Shown: positions 27,319 through 37,058 of the stretch, piece after piece
How positions within the stretch are numbered: position 1 is the stretch's first letter
Layout: each line of letters opens with the position of its first letter
Source of the DNA: Site-B1 sp963722665
GTDB taxonomy: Bacteria > Bacteroidota > Bacteroidia > Flavobacteriales > Flavobacteriaceae
Length of the DNA stretch: 64,000 nt
NCBI GenBank assembly: GCA_963722665.1
Contig: CAVRNW010000021.1
Coordinates: 54,944 to 118,943, forward strand
Direction of reading: 5' to 3'
The notes under the pieces: model-generated
What the model saw: only the letters and a program-made list of their open reading frames with translations
Told to the model about the DNA's origin: nothing
Database searches by the model: none
Program-made: the position numbers and the translations under genes

Positions 27319-29215
27319 TTATTGAATAACTAATTTCTTAGTGACAGTCGCATTGTTTTGAGATAATTTCAAAATATACATTCCGGCATTTAAATTAGAT
27401 ACATTCAATTGGTTGTTTTCAACTCTTACCATTCATTACTTCCTTACCTAAAATATCAAATACTTTGGCATTTATCACTTCAGAATTTAAGATGAAATAT
27501 TTACAAATCCAGTATTTGTTGGGTTAGGATAGATTTTGAAATTATTAGCATCTATTTCATTTACTGATAAAGAACCAGGATAAGCTACATCTGGAAAAGG
27601 AGTATGCACCTGTTGCATTTGATTATCGCCATTAGAAGTCATCTAGCTCGCTAAATGCCCAATTAGCTAAAACAGAAGTAGCCATCTGGACCTGTGTTAC
27701 TTAACGATAAGCCCCACCATAAGATAATCTCATAGCTGTGTTCCATCCACCAGTGTTGATAATCACCTCAAAAACATCAATAATTGCCGCCGAATCAGAT
27801 TCAATGGCAACATCACCATTAGATCCATTGCCCATCGTCATAATCAGATGGAAATACCAAAGAAATTGAATTCAGTTGAGCACATCAGTACGTATATAAG
27901 TTGCCAGCTATAGCAGAACGCTGAAGTAATCATGTTACCAGTAGTAATCCTGACCATTAGTACCACCACCCAAACTAGTATAGTACTTAAATCTGCGATA
28001 TCACCATCAACATAGTAATTTCAACACCGTTTGGAGTACCTCCTGCTAATGGTCATCATAAACTCCTGTTAACACTAGATCATTCGTTGTCGTGGCAAAT
28101 ACATTTCCAGTTAAAGCAACTGTTCATCAGTGGCCAGCACCGGTACCAGTTAATAACTTCACGATAACTGTTATCGCAAGTCCTAGCTCCAATCTAACAT
28201 ATATTGTAGTTGCAGTTAGCACAGTATCCTGCTGTCAAGTTAACATGATTGCAGGTATCATAAGTACCATCCTGAATTCTAGATTTCAAAAGGCAGGAGC
28301 CGGATTGAATGAATAATATCAGCAGTTAAATAGGTCCTTCAACAGTAAAGCTATCCTCAGTTGAAGGTCCAGATCAGCTGTAATTGTAATAGTCAAAGGC
28401 AGTAACAGTTACCTGTGACTCAGATTCTGTACCATACTAACAGTGAATGTGAGCTTCTGCAGAAGATACCAGATAGCATATCTAAGTATTGGTATTAACC
28501 AGATACAGTCTACAATCCATCAAGCTCTCACTGATTATACTGTACTGAAGTAAAATTCTGAACGTAATGAATCTAGATTTGATGTGCGGCAATTAAATCG
28601 GCATCTGTTAGGTTTATCACATCCAGGCAAAACTACTTCAGTTAATGGCAGCCTGCATAATCAATTCCAGCAAGTATCATCTGAAGTACTAAAGTTGTTG
28701 CAGTTCCATCAAGTACCAGATCTGTGCTGTTCTAGCCAATACTAAATTATTGTATCGACTCCATCCACTATAGTAACATGTAGTGTCGTAAATAATCTGT
28801 CCATCGCCAGTCTTGATTTGTCACCAGTAGTCATGTTATGATAAAATAACTGTACACCAATCAATACTTCAATTGTCCAGATACATCAATAGATCATTGA
28901 TGTCAATGAGACCAGTAAAATTGCTCCTATCCCATCAATGCTATACCTGCAAAATAGTAAGCACCAGCATATTGTCCACTGAATTAGATGCTACAAAAGT
29001 TACCTCCAGATGTCTGACCCATCTAAGTTCTCTGTAACAGAAATCATAATTAATCCATTTGTACAACTCTGCTACAGAACTATTGTAAATCTCTGTAGTC
29101 CAGCGTTGTAAATCCAGATCTTCAAAATGCATTACATTTGGTATCAGCAAATTGTCTGCCCAAAAGACAAAGAGGAAATTAAAAAAGTAAAAATTAAAAT
29201 GTAAAGTTTTTTCAT
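27319..29215 (-). pseudogene. Secreted lamin-tail/T9SS-sorted protein, shattered by indels
   Basis: Reading the minus strand through many frame changes gives one recognisable protein. It has a signal peptide (MKKLYILIFTFLISS, then LSFGQ), middle segments such as TEDSFTVEG, then lamin-tail-like pieces (GGTPNGVEI, VAIESDSAAIIDVFEV, NTGPDG, VLANWAFS). It ends in a type IX secretion type A sorting domain (NNFKIYPNPTNTGFVNIS ... VSNLNAGMYILKLSQ ... VTKKLVIQ). Frames change roughly every 30-60 bp, by both insertions and deletions, while the codons between remain well preserved. No single reading frame exceeds about 90 codons. It would be an extracellular or surface-bound protein if intact. Confidence 0.7.
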
Positions 29216-29278
29216 AATTCAATGATTTAATTAATTAAAGAACTTAAAGATAAAAAGAATTAACCTCAATAAATAAAA

Positions 29279-29303
29279 AAAAGCAACCTAAATGGTTGCT
29301 TTT
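29279..29303 (-). terminator. Terminator of the minimal T9SS protein gene
   Basis: AAAAGCAACC/GGTTGCTTTT around TAAAT, with a run of eight T on the minus strand downstream of the stem. Confidence 0.85.
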
Positions 29304-29329
29304 AACTATACAATATTATTGATATCTTT

Positions 29330-29671
29330 TTATCTGACTACCAGCTTTCTGGTGGCAGAAAATTTATTCTCCTGTATCCTTAGAATATAGACTCCGGGAT
29401 TTAAATTGGAGACATTCAACTCTTTACCTATGATGGTTTCAGAAATTATCATTTTACCTAAAACATCATAAATATTGACCTCTTTGACCTGATTCGATGT
29501 GCTGGTGATATAAATCTTACCATTAGAAACAGGATTCGGGTAAATGCTTAAGCCTTCAATATCTTTTGTAATCTCACTGGCAGATGAATTTATACTTTGC
29601 TGAGCATAAGTAGTTGCCGAAAAAAAGAGAGAAACAATAAAAAGTAAGCTGTAAAAGTATTTTTTATTCAT
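29330..29671 (-). CDS. Minimal secreted protein with T9SS type A sorting domain
   Basis: I start at the ATG at 29671 (MNKKYFYSLLFIVSLFFSA), which begins a proper signal peptide ending near TTYAQQ; the longer frame to 29782 has no such N-terminus. After a linker of about 20 residues comes a complete C-terminal sorting domain (IEGLSIYPNPVSNGKIYI ... VYILRIQENKFSATRKLVVR). At 113 residues there is almost no passenger. It may be a relic of a larger secreted protein or a small surface peptide. It lies upstream of, and in the same direction as, the broken lamin-tail gene. Confidence 0.8.
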   Translation of the reverse strand: MNKKYFYSLLFIVSLFFSATTYAQQSINSSASEITKDIEGLSIYPNPVSNGKIYITSTSNQVKEVNIYDVLGKMIISETIIGKELNVSNLNPGVYILRIQENKFSATRKLVVR

Positions 29672-29808
29672 AAGAAACATGATTTGGTTTGATAAAGATA
29701 TATAAAATACTTCAACATTCGTACCAAAACACACCAAAAATCGATGAAATGAACTATTTTGAGAAATTATCAACCTTAACAAATGCTTATAAAGTTGACA
29801 TGAAATAA

Positions 29809-29816
29809 TAAATTTG
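29809..29816 (+). promoter_or_regulatory. -7 element TAAATTTG before the two-component operon
   Basis: TAAATTTG fits the Bacteroidota -7 consensus 63 bp before the response regulator start. The -33 region has only TTGA near 29795, so support is partial. Confidence 0.4.
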
Positions 29817-29878
29817 TCTTTTTGAATCGATAAATTTTATATTTACTGTAAATTATGGTTTGAAAGAACATAAACGGA

Positions 29879-30568
29879 ATGAAGAAAAAAGAAATTAAAA
29901 TTCTATTGGTTGATGACGAGCCCGATATTCTGGAAATTGTGGGCTATAATCTTTCATCAGAAGGCTATCAAATCATTACTGCTGAAAATGGTATGGAAGC
30001 TGTAAAAAAGGCCAAGAAAGAAAAACCACAACTAATAATTCTGGATGTTATGATGCCCGAAATGGATGGCATTGAAGCCTGCGAGCAGATCAGGAAAATT
30101 CCCGGCCTTAACAATACCATCATTACATTTTTAACTGCAAGGGGGGAAGATTATTCACAAATGGCGGGATTTGATGCCGGAGCCGATGATTATATCACAA
30201 AACCCATTAAACCGAAGGTTTTAATCAGTAAGGTTAAGGCCTTACTAAGAAGAATAAAGGCACAGGAAAGTGATCAGGAGGGCATAATTAAAATTAATAA
30301 CCTAACAATTAACAGGGAAGAATACAAGATCACTTTAAAGGGCAAGGAAATAATTTTACCAAGAAAAGAATTTGAATTATTATCTTTATTAGCTTCAAAG
30401 CCGGGAAAGGTTTTTAAGCGGGAAGAGATTCTGGACAAGGTATGGGGTAATGAAGTTGTTGTAGGAGGCAGAACCATCGATGTGCATATCAGGAAATTAA
30501 GAGAAAAGATTGGAGATAAAGCCTTTAAAACAGTAAAAGGTGTAGGTTATAAGTTTGTAGCTAAATGA
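29879..30568 (+). CDS. OmpR/PhoB-family response regulator
   Basis: The 229-residue protein has an N-terminal receiver domain (acidic pair DDE at 12-14, phosphoacceptor Asp56 in ILDVMMPEMDG, Lys in ITKPIKP) and a C-terminal winged helix (about 130-228, VWGNEVVVGGRTIDVHIRKLREKIG). It overlaps the kinase gene by 4 bp. The pair resembles PhoB/PhoR, but no phosphate gene is adjacent. Confidence 0.92.
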   Translation: MKKKEIKILLVDDEPDILEIVGYNLSSEGYQIITAENGMEAVKKAKKEKPQLIILDVMMPEMDGIEACEQIRKIPGLNNTIITFLTARGEDYSQMAGFDAGADDYITKPIKPKVLISKVKALLRRIKAQESDQEGIIKINNLTINREEYKITLKGKEIILPRKEFELLSLLASKPGKVFKREEILDKVWGNEVVVGGRTIDVHIRKLREKIGDKAFKTVKGVGYKFVAK

Positions 30569-31608
30569 AGACTAAATTAAAGAAATCATATAAGTTTGCA
30601 TTTTACACCGCCTTATATATCACGATATTTTTAACACTCATTTTGAGTGTTTTTTTATATTTCTTTTATAGTCTTGATCCGGTTTTAATATTAGTATTTT
30701 CGGCCGGATGTTACATCTTTGCCTTTGCTATTATTCAGTACAGAGTGGAGCGTTTTATTTACAGAAGGGTAAAGAAGATTTACGATGATCTGACACTTCT
30801 GGAGTCCAGTTCATTTAAGAATCAGCCCATTACGACCGATATGGCAACCTTAACTCAGGAAATTGACAAGTATGCCCAGAATAAAAAAATAGAAATAGAG
30901 ACTTTAAAGGTGAGGGAAGCATACAGAAAAGAATTTTTAGGTAATGTATCGCACGAATTAAAAACACCACTTTTCACTGTTCAGGGTTATATTTCAACTT
31001 TGCTGGATGGTGCTTTACATGATGAGAAAGTATTGGAGAAATATTTGATCCAGGCAAATAAGGGAGTGGAAAGGCTTACTTATATTATCAAGGATCTTGA
31101 CATGATCACTAAACTTGAAACAGGAGATCTGAGTTTAGATCTGAAAACTTTTGATATTGTAAGGGTGATTGAAAATGTATTCGAATTGCTAGAAATGAAA
31201 GCTGCTAAAAAGAAAATAACACTCACATTTGATCTGGATTATAAAAATCCTATACTAGTTGTTGCAGATAAAGACAGGATACAGCAAGTATTGACCAACT
31301 TGATAGATAATTCTGTTAAATATGGTGATTTAAAGGGTACAACAGAGATCAGTATTGAAAACCTGATCAAGAACAAAGTTATTGTAAGGGTTACTGATAA
31401 TGGGGAAGGTATAGAAGCCGTAAATATTCCCAGGTTGTTTGAACGGTTTTACAGAGTTGATCAAAGTGGATCAAGGAAAAAAAGCGGCTCCGGTCTCGGA
31501 TTATCTATTGTAAAACACATTATTGAGGCTCATAATGAAAAAATTTACGTAGAAAGTGAGTTAGATGTTGGAAGTGAATTTTCGTTTACCCTGGAAAAGG
31601 CCAAATAA
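30565..31608 (+). CDS. Sensor histidine kinase (PhoR-like)
   Basis: Two N-terminal TM helices (about 10-35 and 40-60) with almost no periplasmic loop lead into the dimerisation box NVSHELKTPL (His130) and a HATPase domain (N-box DNSVKYG, G1 DNGEGI, G2 GSGLGLSIVKHII). There is no PAS or HAMP domain, so the signal is probably sensed within the membrane. It is translationally coupled to the response regulator. Its 3' end overlaps the convergent glycosyltransferase gene by 48 bp. Confidence 0.92.
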   Translation: MKTKLKKSYKFAFYTALYITIFLTLILSVFLYFFYSLDPVLILVFSAGCYIFAFAIIQYRVERFIYRRVKKIYDDLTLLESSSFKNQPITTDMATLTQEIDKYAQNKKIEIETLKVREAYRKEFLGNVSHELKTPLFTVQGYISTLLDGALHDEKVLEKYLIQANKGVERLTYIIKDLDMITKLETGDLSLDLKTFDIVRVIENVFELLEMKAAKKKITLTFDLDYKNPILVVADKDRIQQVLTNLIDNSVKYGDLKGTTEISIENLIKNKVIVRVTDNGEGIEAVNIPRLFERFYRVDQSGSRKKSGSGLGLSIVKHIIEAHNEKIYVESELDVGSEFSFTLEKAK

Positions 31609-32644
31609 CTTTTCATAATTAATTTCATGATTGTAGGCATGAAGGCCATAATAAAGATCGGCTTTATTAAGCATTTCAATTTTAAAATCGACTTGCTTAC
31701 AGCTGGGAACCATCCAAAGACCTTCTAACCTTTTGGCCAAATACTCCTGCTCAAACTGTCCCGGAGTTGGAATAAAAAAGGCCTTTTTCTCTAATTTGGT
31801 CAGATCCATAATAGTCGTATAACCAGATCTTGATAAAACCATTTTACTTTGGTTTATGGTTTTTTCCAACTCGGCACTCTTCATAAAATTAAAAATAGTC
31901 ATTTTACCTTTTTTAATGCAGGTTTGCTCATTTTCAATAATTCCCTTTACAAAAATGACAGGACCTGTAAATTCTTGTAATTCCGATAATAGTTTTTTTT
32001 CTAATAATGTCCTTTGTGGTTCAGGACCCGATAGCAAGACCAGCAGATCATATACCACAGCAGCATTTTGTTTTGTAAACCGGCTTATGGGACCGATATA
32101 CTTTATTTTAAGTCTGCTTTTTTCCAAATGACCTAGTTCTCCGCTTAAACTTGGCTCGTATGCCACATCAGGAACCCAGCATTCATCGAATTTTTTAATT
32201 ATTTTTTGATGCAGTTTACTGCTGAGCCAGGACGTACTTCCGCTTAAAACCTTCAACTGATGTGTGATAAATACAGATGGTACATTTTTATTGAATACGC
32301 CCAAACGGTTATCAGAAATAATACCATCAATTAAATTATTGGTTACCAGATCTTTAACCAATTTCTTTTCAGCCTTAATAGCCTTTAAGCATTTTTGGGG
32401 AATCCAATAAAATTTTTGCCTTAAGGTTTTTACCTTTTACAGAATAGGTAATGTTGTATGAAGGGAGTTCAATAGTTTTTAAAGTCGGGAATTCTATCCT
32501 TAAAAGATTTAGTGCCATACCGTCACTTGCTAAAACAGGAGTGAAGTTATTATCGATTAAAGCATTGATTAGAGGGATACATCTGGTGGCATGACCCAAT
32601 CCCCAATTTAGTGGAGCGACTAAAATCCGTTTTTTTAATTCCAT
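31561..32644 (-). CDS. Glycosyltransferase (MurG-like fold), one-base insertion
   Basis: The N-terminal part (from ATG 32644) reads MELKKRILVAPLNWGLGHAT, the start of a Bacteroidota glycosyltransferase family with a GT-B fold. The rest (IISDNRLGVFNKNVPSVFIT ... VLSRSGYTTIMDLTKLEKKAFFIPTPGQFEQEYLAKRL) is in another frame. One extra G at about 32382 separates KMLK from AIKAEKK. The 1084-bp span is 361 codons plus one base. The C-terminal donor-site pattern SRSGYTTIMDL...PTPGQFEQE supports a UDP-sugar transferase. Acceptor unknown. Confidence 0.72.
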
Positions 32645-32703
32645 AAAAAACAAATATAATGCTAAAATGTTTCCTTAATTTTACCCTAAGATTAAATATT
32701 ATT

Positions 32704-33384
32704 GTGGGTAGTAAAAATAAATTAAAAAGATTTAAGGAGAACGAAACCTTTGTTAATGTATTTCAGCCATCAAGAGGAGAATTGGTTGATAGTGCCTTCG
32801 ACTTAAAAGGTAATTGGAATGCTAAAGTTTTTAAGAATACAAATCCCCTGGTGTTGGAGTTGGGTTGTGGTAAAGGCGAATATTCAGTGGCTATGGCGAG
32901 AAAATATCCCGAAAAGAATTTCATTGGCATTGATATAAAAGGGGCAAGATTCTGGCGAGGAGCGAAAACGGCTTTGGAAGAGGAAATTCCAAATGTAGCC
33001 TTCTTGCGAATGCAAATCGAACTTATTGAATATGCGTTCTCTGAAAATGAAGTTGATGAGATCTGGATAACCTTTCCTGATCCGCAAATTAAATACAAGC
33101 GTACGAAACACAGACTGACTAATTCAGAATTTCTCAATCGTTACAAAAAGATCCTTAAACCAGATGGATTTGTTAATCTTAAAACGGATAGTGAATTTAT
33201 GCATGGCTACACTCTGGGGCTGTTACATGGGGAAGAACATGAGATAATTTATGCCAATCATGACGTTTATAAAAATGAGGGAAGTCCTGAAGAAGTAACC
33301 GGGATTCAAACCTTTTATGAAGAGCAGTACTTAGAGCAAAACAAACCAATTACGTATATTCGATTTAAAATTAAAGACAATTGA
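32704..33384 (+). CDS. trmB: tRNA (guanine(46)-N7)-methyltransferase
   Basis: TrmB makes m7G46 in tRNA. The start is GTG at 32704 (MGSKNKLKRFKENETFVNVF), as in other Flavobacteriaceae; the ATG at 32659 adds 15 unrelated residues. The 226-residue protein has the SAM motif LELGCGKGEYSVAMA, IDIKGARFWRG and the conserved WITFPDPQIKYKRTKHRLTN active-site block. It overlaps the LysE gene by 4 bp. Confidence 0.93.
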   Translation: MGSKNKLKRFKENETFVNVFQPSRGELVDSAFDLKGNWNAKVFKNTNPLVLELGCGKGEYSVAMARKYPEKNFIGIDIKGARFWRGAKTALEEEIPNVAFLRMQIELIEYAFSENEVDEIWITFPDPQIKYKRTKHRLTNSEFLNRYKKILKPDGFVNLKTDSEFMHGYTLGLLHGEEHEIIYANHDVYKNEGSPEEVTGIQTFYEEQYLEQNKPITYIRFKIKDN

Positions 33385-34010
33385 GTTTAACAATTACCTT
33401 TTTTCTGGGATTAACAGTAACACTAATTGGAGTAATTCCTCCAGGTCTTTTAAATATGACTGCGGCTAAAATTAGTTTAAAGGAAGGTTACATCAGAGGG
33501 ATTGTATTTTCAATTGGTGTTAGCACTACTGTTTTAGGACAAACTTATATCGCGGTATTATTTGCCAGATATTTGAGCAACCATCCTGATATTATTGATG
33601 TTTTGCAACGAGTAGCGCTGGTTATTTTTATATTGCTTTCAGTTTATTATCTGTTCATTGCTAAAGAAAACCCACAATCTTCAAAAGACTTGAACAACAG
33701 AAGCAAAAGAAATCGGTTTTTCTTCGGAATGTTCTTAGCCAGTTTAAATATGTTTGCCATTCCATATCAGGCTTATATGAGCATTACACTGGCATCGTTT
33801 GGATGGATGAATTTTGACAAGACCAATATCATATCTTATGTCTCAGGTGCTGCCACGGGAACCTTCGTCATGCTTTATATTTATATTTTCTTTTTTGATA
33901 AAATAAAAAGTCAAAAAATAACCTCACATAAGAATATGAATCTCTTTATTGGGATAATCACGGCAGTCGTTGCTCTTTTTACTTTAATAAATGTCATTAA
34001 GGAAATATAA
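33381..34010 (+). CDS. LysE/RhtB-family exporter
   Basis: The 209-residue membrane protein has six TM helices and the family start FFLGLTVTLIGVIPPGLLNMT. It begins at TTG, overlapping the trmB stop (TTGA), and ends one base into the next gene, so trmB-lysE-ATL forms one tight operon. LysE proteins export amino acids such as lysine or threonine; the substrate here is unknown. Confidence 0.85.
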   Translation: MSLTITFFLGLTVTLIGVIPPGLLNMTAAKISLKEGYIRGIVFSIGVSTTVLGQTYIAVLFARYLSNHPDIIDVLQRVALVIFILLSVYYLFIAKENPQSSKDLNNRSKRNRFFFGMFLASLNMFAIPYQAYMSITLASFGWMNFDKTNIISYVSGAATGTFVMLYIYIFFFDKIKSQKITSHKNMNLFIGIITAVVALFTLINVIKEI

Positions 34011-34343
34011 TGCAACCAGAGACAGTATCTTTCTTTGATAAGGTTTACCAGGTAGCCAGATTAATTCCCTATGGTCGTGTCACCAGTTATGGGGCCATAG
34101 CAAAGTATCTTGGGGCAGCAAGAAGTGCGCGAATGGTTGGTTACGCCATGAATGTGTCGCATACTAAAGATGTGCCTGCACACCGCGTTGTGAATAGAAA
34201 AGGTTTACTTGACCGGGAAACACCATTTTGAAGGCACTAATCTCATGCAGCAATTGCTTGAAAGCGAAGGAATAACGGTTATTGACAACCAAATACAGGA
34301 TTTTGATAAACTGTTTTGGGATCCTTCGATTCACCTTAAGTAA
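34010..34343 (+). CDS. MGMT-family alkyltransferase-like protein, one-base insertion
   Basis: The 34010-34231 frame reads VYQVARLIPYGRVTSYGAIA then the active-site region PAHRVVNRKG, and the frame continues as TGKHHFEGTNLMQQLLESEG to a stop at 34343 after an extra base near 34211. The cysteine of O6-methylguanine methyltransferases (PCHRV) is Ala here, which is the mark of alkyltransferase-like (ATL) proteins. These bind O6-alkylguanine and flag it for nucleotide excision repair but do not transfer the group. Corrected length is 110 residues, normal for ATL. Confidence 0.82.
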
Positions 34344-34431
34344 CATTTGATACATTTTGGCAAAATCTTAAGTTCATTTCCTTAAAACTAATCCATTATT
34401 AATTATCTTTGCTCTTTAGAATTAATCTAAA

Positions 34432-34491
34432 TTAACATAACCAAATATTTTATAAAATATTTGGTTATGTTAACCTCGCTGCAGGGCGAGG
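34432..34491. repeat. 42-bp perfect palindrome followed by a GC hairpin
   Basis: TTAACATAACCAAATATTTT and the next base (34432-34452) are followed without a spacer by their exact reverse complement (34453-34473). A second hairpin, CCTCGC/GCGAGG with a TGCAGG loop, abuts at 34474-34491. Both lie 55-115 bp before the mrp start, after the ATL gene. Confidence 0.85.
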
Positions 34492-34545
34492 TCTTAACAA
34501 AAGAATATGAACAAAAAAAGAATCCTGCCTGCGCAGGAAATGAAT

Positions 34546-35679
34546 ATGAAACTAAATAAACAAGACATTTACAAGGCATTAGAAACCATTACAGCTCCGG
34601 GAGAAGGTGGCAACATGGTTGAAACAGGAGCGGTAAAGAACATAATAACTTTTGGGGATGAGGTAATTGTAGACATTACCATTAAGAATCCAAGTTTGCA
34701 GGCTAAAAAAAGAACTGAGGTTGATATCATGAAGGTTATTCATGATCTGGTCTATGAAAAGGCTAAAGTAACCGTCAATGTAAAAGTGGAAGCACCTGCA
34801 GAGCCGGTAAATGAAATAAAGGGAACTCCGATTCCCGGAATAAAGAATATTCTTGCTGTAGCTTCTGGTAAAGGAGGCGTTGGGAAATCTACCGTAACGG
34901 CCAATATGGCTGTAACCTTATCAAAAATGGGCTTTAAAGTCGGGATATTAGATGCTGACATCTATGGGCCATCAATCCCAATAATGTTCGATGTTGAAAA
35001 CGAACGACCTCTGGCAGCTGATGTAGACGGGAAATCAAAAATGTTACCGGTGGAAAATTACGGAATTAAAGTACTATCCATCGGTTTCTTTACTCAGCCT
35101 AATCAGGCGGTTATCTGGAGAGGACCAATGGCTGCAAAAGCCTTGAATCAGATGATCTTTGATGCTCACTGGGACGAGTTGGATTTTTTATTAATTGATC
35201 TTCCTCCGGGAACGGGAGACATTCACTTAAGTATCATGCAGTCCCTACCTATTACGGGTGCGGTTATAGTTAGTACGCCTCAGAATGTGGCTTTAGCTGA
35301 TGCCAAAAAAGGAGTAGCGATGTTCCAGCAGGAAAATATCAATGTTCCTGTTTTAGGTATCATTGAGAATATGGCTTATTTTACTCCTGAAGAACTACCA
35401 AATAATAAATATTATATCTTCGGAAAAGAAGGTGCTAAGAATTTAGCAGTGGATCTTAAAATACCATTTTTAGGAGATATTCCATTAGTGCAAAGCATAC
35501 GTGAAGCCGGTGATGCAGGACGACCTGCTGCATTACAGGAAAATACGCCTTTAGAAAAGGCTTTTACTACGTTAACCAAGAATGTGGTTCAGGAAATGGT
35601 AAACAGAAACGATAGCCTTCCGCCAACTGAAGTTATTAAAATTACTACTATGGCAGGTTGTTCAGCTGTAAAAAATTAA
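34546..35679 (+). CDS. Mrp/NBP35 family Fe-S cluster carrier ATPase
   Basis: Mrp (ApbC) proteins deliver Fe-S clusters to apoproteins. From the ATG at 34546 the 377-residue protein has an N-terminal MIP18-like domain (about 1-90), a deviant Walker A GKGGVGKST (108-116) and the ParA-like ATPase core (DLPPGTGDIHLS). I preferred this start because the longer frame (34507) begins inside a dispersed repeat, CCTGCCTGCGCAGG at 34525-34538, and the family starts with MKL. It is followed 3 bp later by a NifU-like scaffold gene. Confidence 0.9.
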   Translation: MKLNKQDIYKALETITAPGEGGNMVETGAVKNIITFGDEVIVDITIKNPSLQAKKRTEVDIMKVIHDLVYEKAKVTVNVKVEAPAEPVNEIKGTPIPGIKNILAVASGKGGVGKSTVTANMAVTLSKMGFKVGILDADIYGPSIPIMFDVENERPLAADVDGKSKMLPVENYGIKVLSIGFFTQPNQAVIWRGPMAAKALNQMIFDAHWDELDFLLIDLPPGTGDIHLSIMQSLPITGAVIVSTPQNVALADAKKGVAMFQQENINVPVLGIIENMAYFTPEELPNNKYYIFGKEGAKNLAVDLKIPFLGDIPLVQSIREAGDAGRPAALQENTPLEKAFTTLTKNVVQEMVNRNDSLPPTEVIKITTMAGCSAVKN

Positions 35680-35682
35680 GCT

Positions 35683-35922
35683 ATGACCTCAAAAGAAATC
35701 AGATTGAATGTTGAAAGAGCGCTGGAAGAGATCCGTCCATTCCTGCAAAGTGATGGAGGTGACATTTCATTAATTTCTATCGAGGATGATAAATTGGTTA
35801 AGGTACAGTTAGAAGGAAATTGTTTATCATGTAGTGTCAACCAGATGACTTTGAAATCGGGAGTTGAAATGACCATTAAAAAGTATGCGCCTCAGATAGA
35901 AAAAGTTATCAGTGTAGAATAA
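35683..35922 (+). CDS. NifU-like Fe-S scaffold protein (Nfu domain)
   Basis: The 79-residue protein is a stand-alone NifU C-terminal domain: ALEEIRPFLQSDGGDISLIS at the N-terminus and the CLSC cluster-binding motif (Cys47, Cys50). It probably passes Fe-S clusters to or from the Mrp ATPase encoded 3 bp upstream. Confidence 0.92.
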   Translation: MTSKEIRLNVERALEEIRPFLQSDGGDISLISIEDDKLVKVQLEGNCLSCSVNQMTLKSGVEMTIKKYAPQIEKVISVE

Positions 35923-36025
35923 ATGTACCAGGTTTTCACTTTAAGTTAAATGTGATTAATTTCTGATGTCACTGCGATTGACTATTAGGCACTCCGAATA
36001 AAATATTTAAATAATTCTTTCCCTG

Positions 36026-36106
36026 ATTTATGGAAGGTGGATTTGATCTCAATATTTTGAGATTAAAGACGGAAGGGTTAACCCACCTCGTCTTCAGATA
36101 TGGTTT
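36026..36106. repeat. Intergenic repeat of the CACCTCGTCTTC type, copy 2
   Basis: TTTATGGAAGGTGGATTTGA, the hairpin TCTCAATATTTTGAGA (36049-36064), AGACGGAAGGG and CCCACCTCGTCTTC form a foldable unit. Its components match, in reverse order and orientation, those at 15785-15950. Confidence 0.65.
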
Positions 36107-36111
36107 ATAAA

Positions 36112-37011
36112 TCAATCAGTTTTATAATCTGATATATTTATTGGTCCTTCCAGAAGAACTCTTACAATTTGAAGTGTTCCATCTTCTTTAGTGGCTATTT
36201 GCCATTTAATTAAGGCGATAGTTCCTTTATCTATTTCAATACCGGTAATGCTTCGTGGATGCACACAGCTACCATCATTAAAAAAGGCAATATCACCGGG
36301 TTCCGGAAAACGAGGTCTGTGGGTATGACCAACAATGGTTATCAAATTGTTATTTTCTGATATCCATTTCTTGGTTCGTCTTTCAACCTTTATTAATTCT
36401 TTATAATTTTTTGCGGGACTTGTAGGGTCTGCAATTCCCATAACATTTAGTGGTTTCCATAGAACCCGAACCATAAATCGGCTCCATCTCCAAAACAGAT
36501 AATTCCACCAGTCTGCCTGATGACCATGAGTCAAAAATATTTCCTGACTGGTCTCGCAATGTTTAAGAATTATAGCTTCATGGTATTGAATGCCTCTAAA
36601 TAGTTCTTCGTCTTTACCTGTTTTTGGATCAAAATAGGTAGTCAAATGTTTTGCAACATATTTAGGGTCACGATATACCATATCATGATTTCCCCAGATC
36701 ATATGTAACTTGTTCTCATCATGGAACTGCTTCATCAATAAATACACATTCTTATGAGCATAAAAGATGGATTCAAAAGACAGATTTTCCCATAATTCAT
36801 CACCATCACCAATTTCAACATATTGAAAGCCTTCTAAAAAGTAATGTTTTAATGCGTGAAAATAAATGTTGCGGTTATTGGCAAAATCATCGGCAAAACT
36901 GTTATCACCTCTGTGACAATCACTGAATAAAATAAACTTACTGTCATTGTCAAAATCAACTATTTTGGCATTTTTATAAGCTCTGTCTAACCTTTTCTTA
37001 GATGAAAACAT
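36112..37011 (-). CDS. Calcineurin-like metallophosphoesterase
   Basis: All metallophosphoesterase motifs are present in order: SDCHRGD, GDGDELW, GNHD, THGHQAD and VGHTHRP. The 299-residue protein lacks a signal peptide. Its pattern is closest to UDP-2,3-diacylglucosamine hydrolase-like proteins, but it is longer than LpxH, and membership in lipid A synthesis is uncertain. It may act on another phosphodiester. Confidence 0.8.
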   Translation of the reverse strand: MFSSKKRLDRAYKNAKIVDFDNDSKFILFSDCHRGDNSFADDFANNRNIYFHALKHYFLEGFQYVEIGDGDELWENLSFESIFYAHKNVYLLMKQFHDENKLHMIWGNHDMVYRDPKYVAKHLTTYFDPKTGKDEELFRGIQYHEAIILKHCETSQEIFLTHGHQADWWNYLFWRWSRFMVRVLWKPLNVMGIADPTSPAKNYKELIKVERRTKKWISENNNLITIVGHTHRPRFPEPGDIAFFNDGSCVHPRSITGIEIDKGTIALIKWQIATKEDGTLQIVRVLLEGPINISDYKTD

Positions 37012-37058
37012 GTTTTAATTTTATCTAAAATAAATATAAAAATTAAAGTTGAGCCGGC

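Noticed and set aside
28092..28316. 74-codon plus-strand frame in the shattered T9SS region
   Set aside because: The minus strand carries recognisable protein pieces throughout; this frame is chance.
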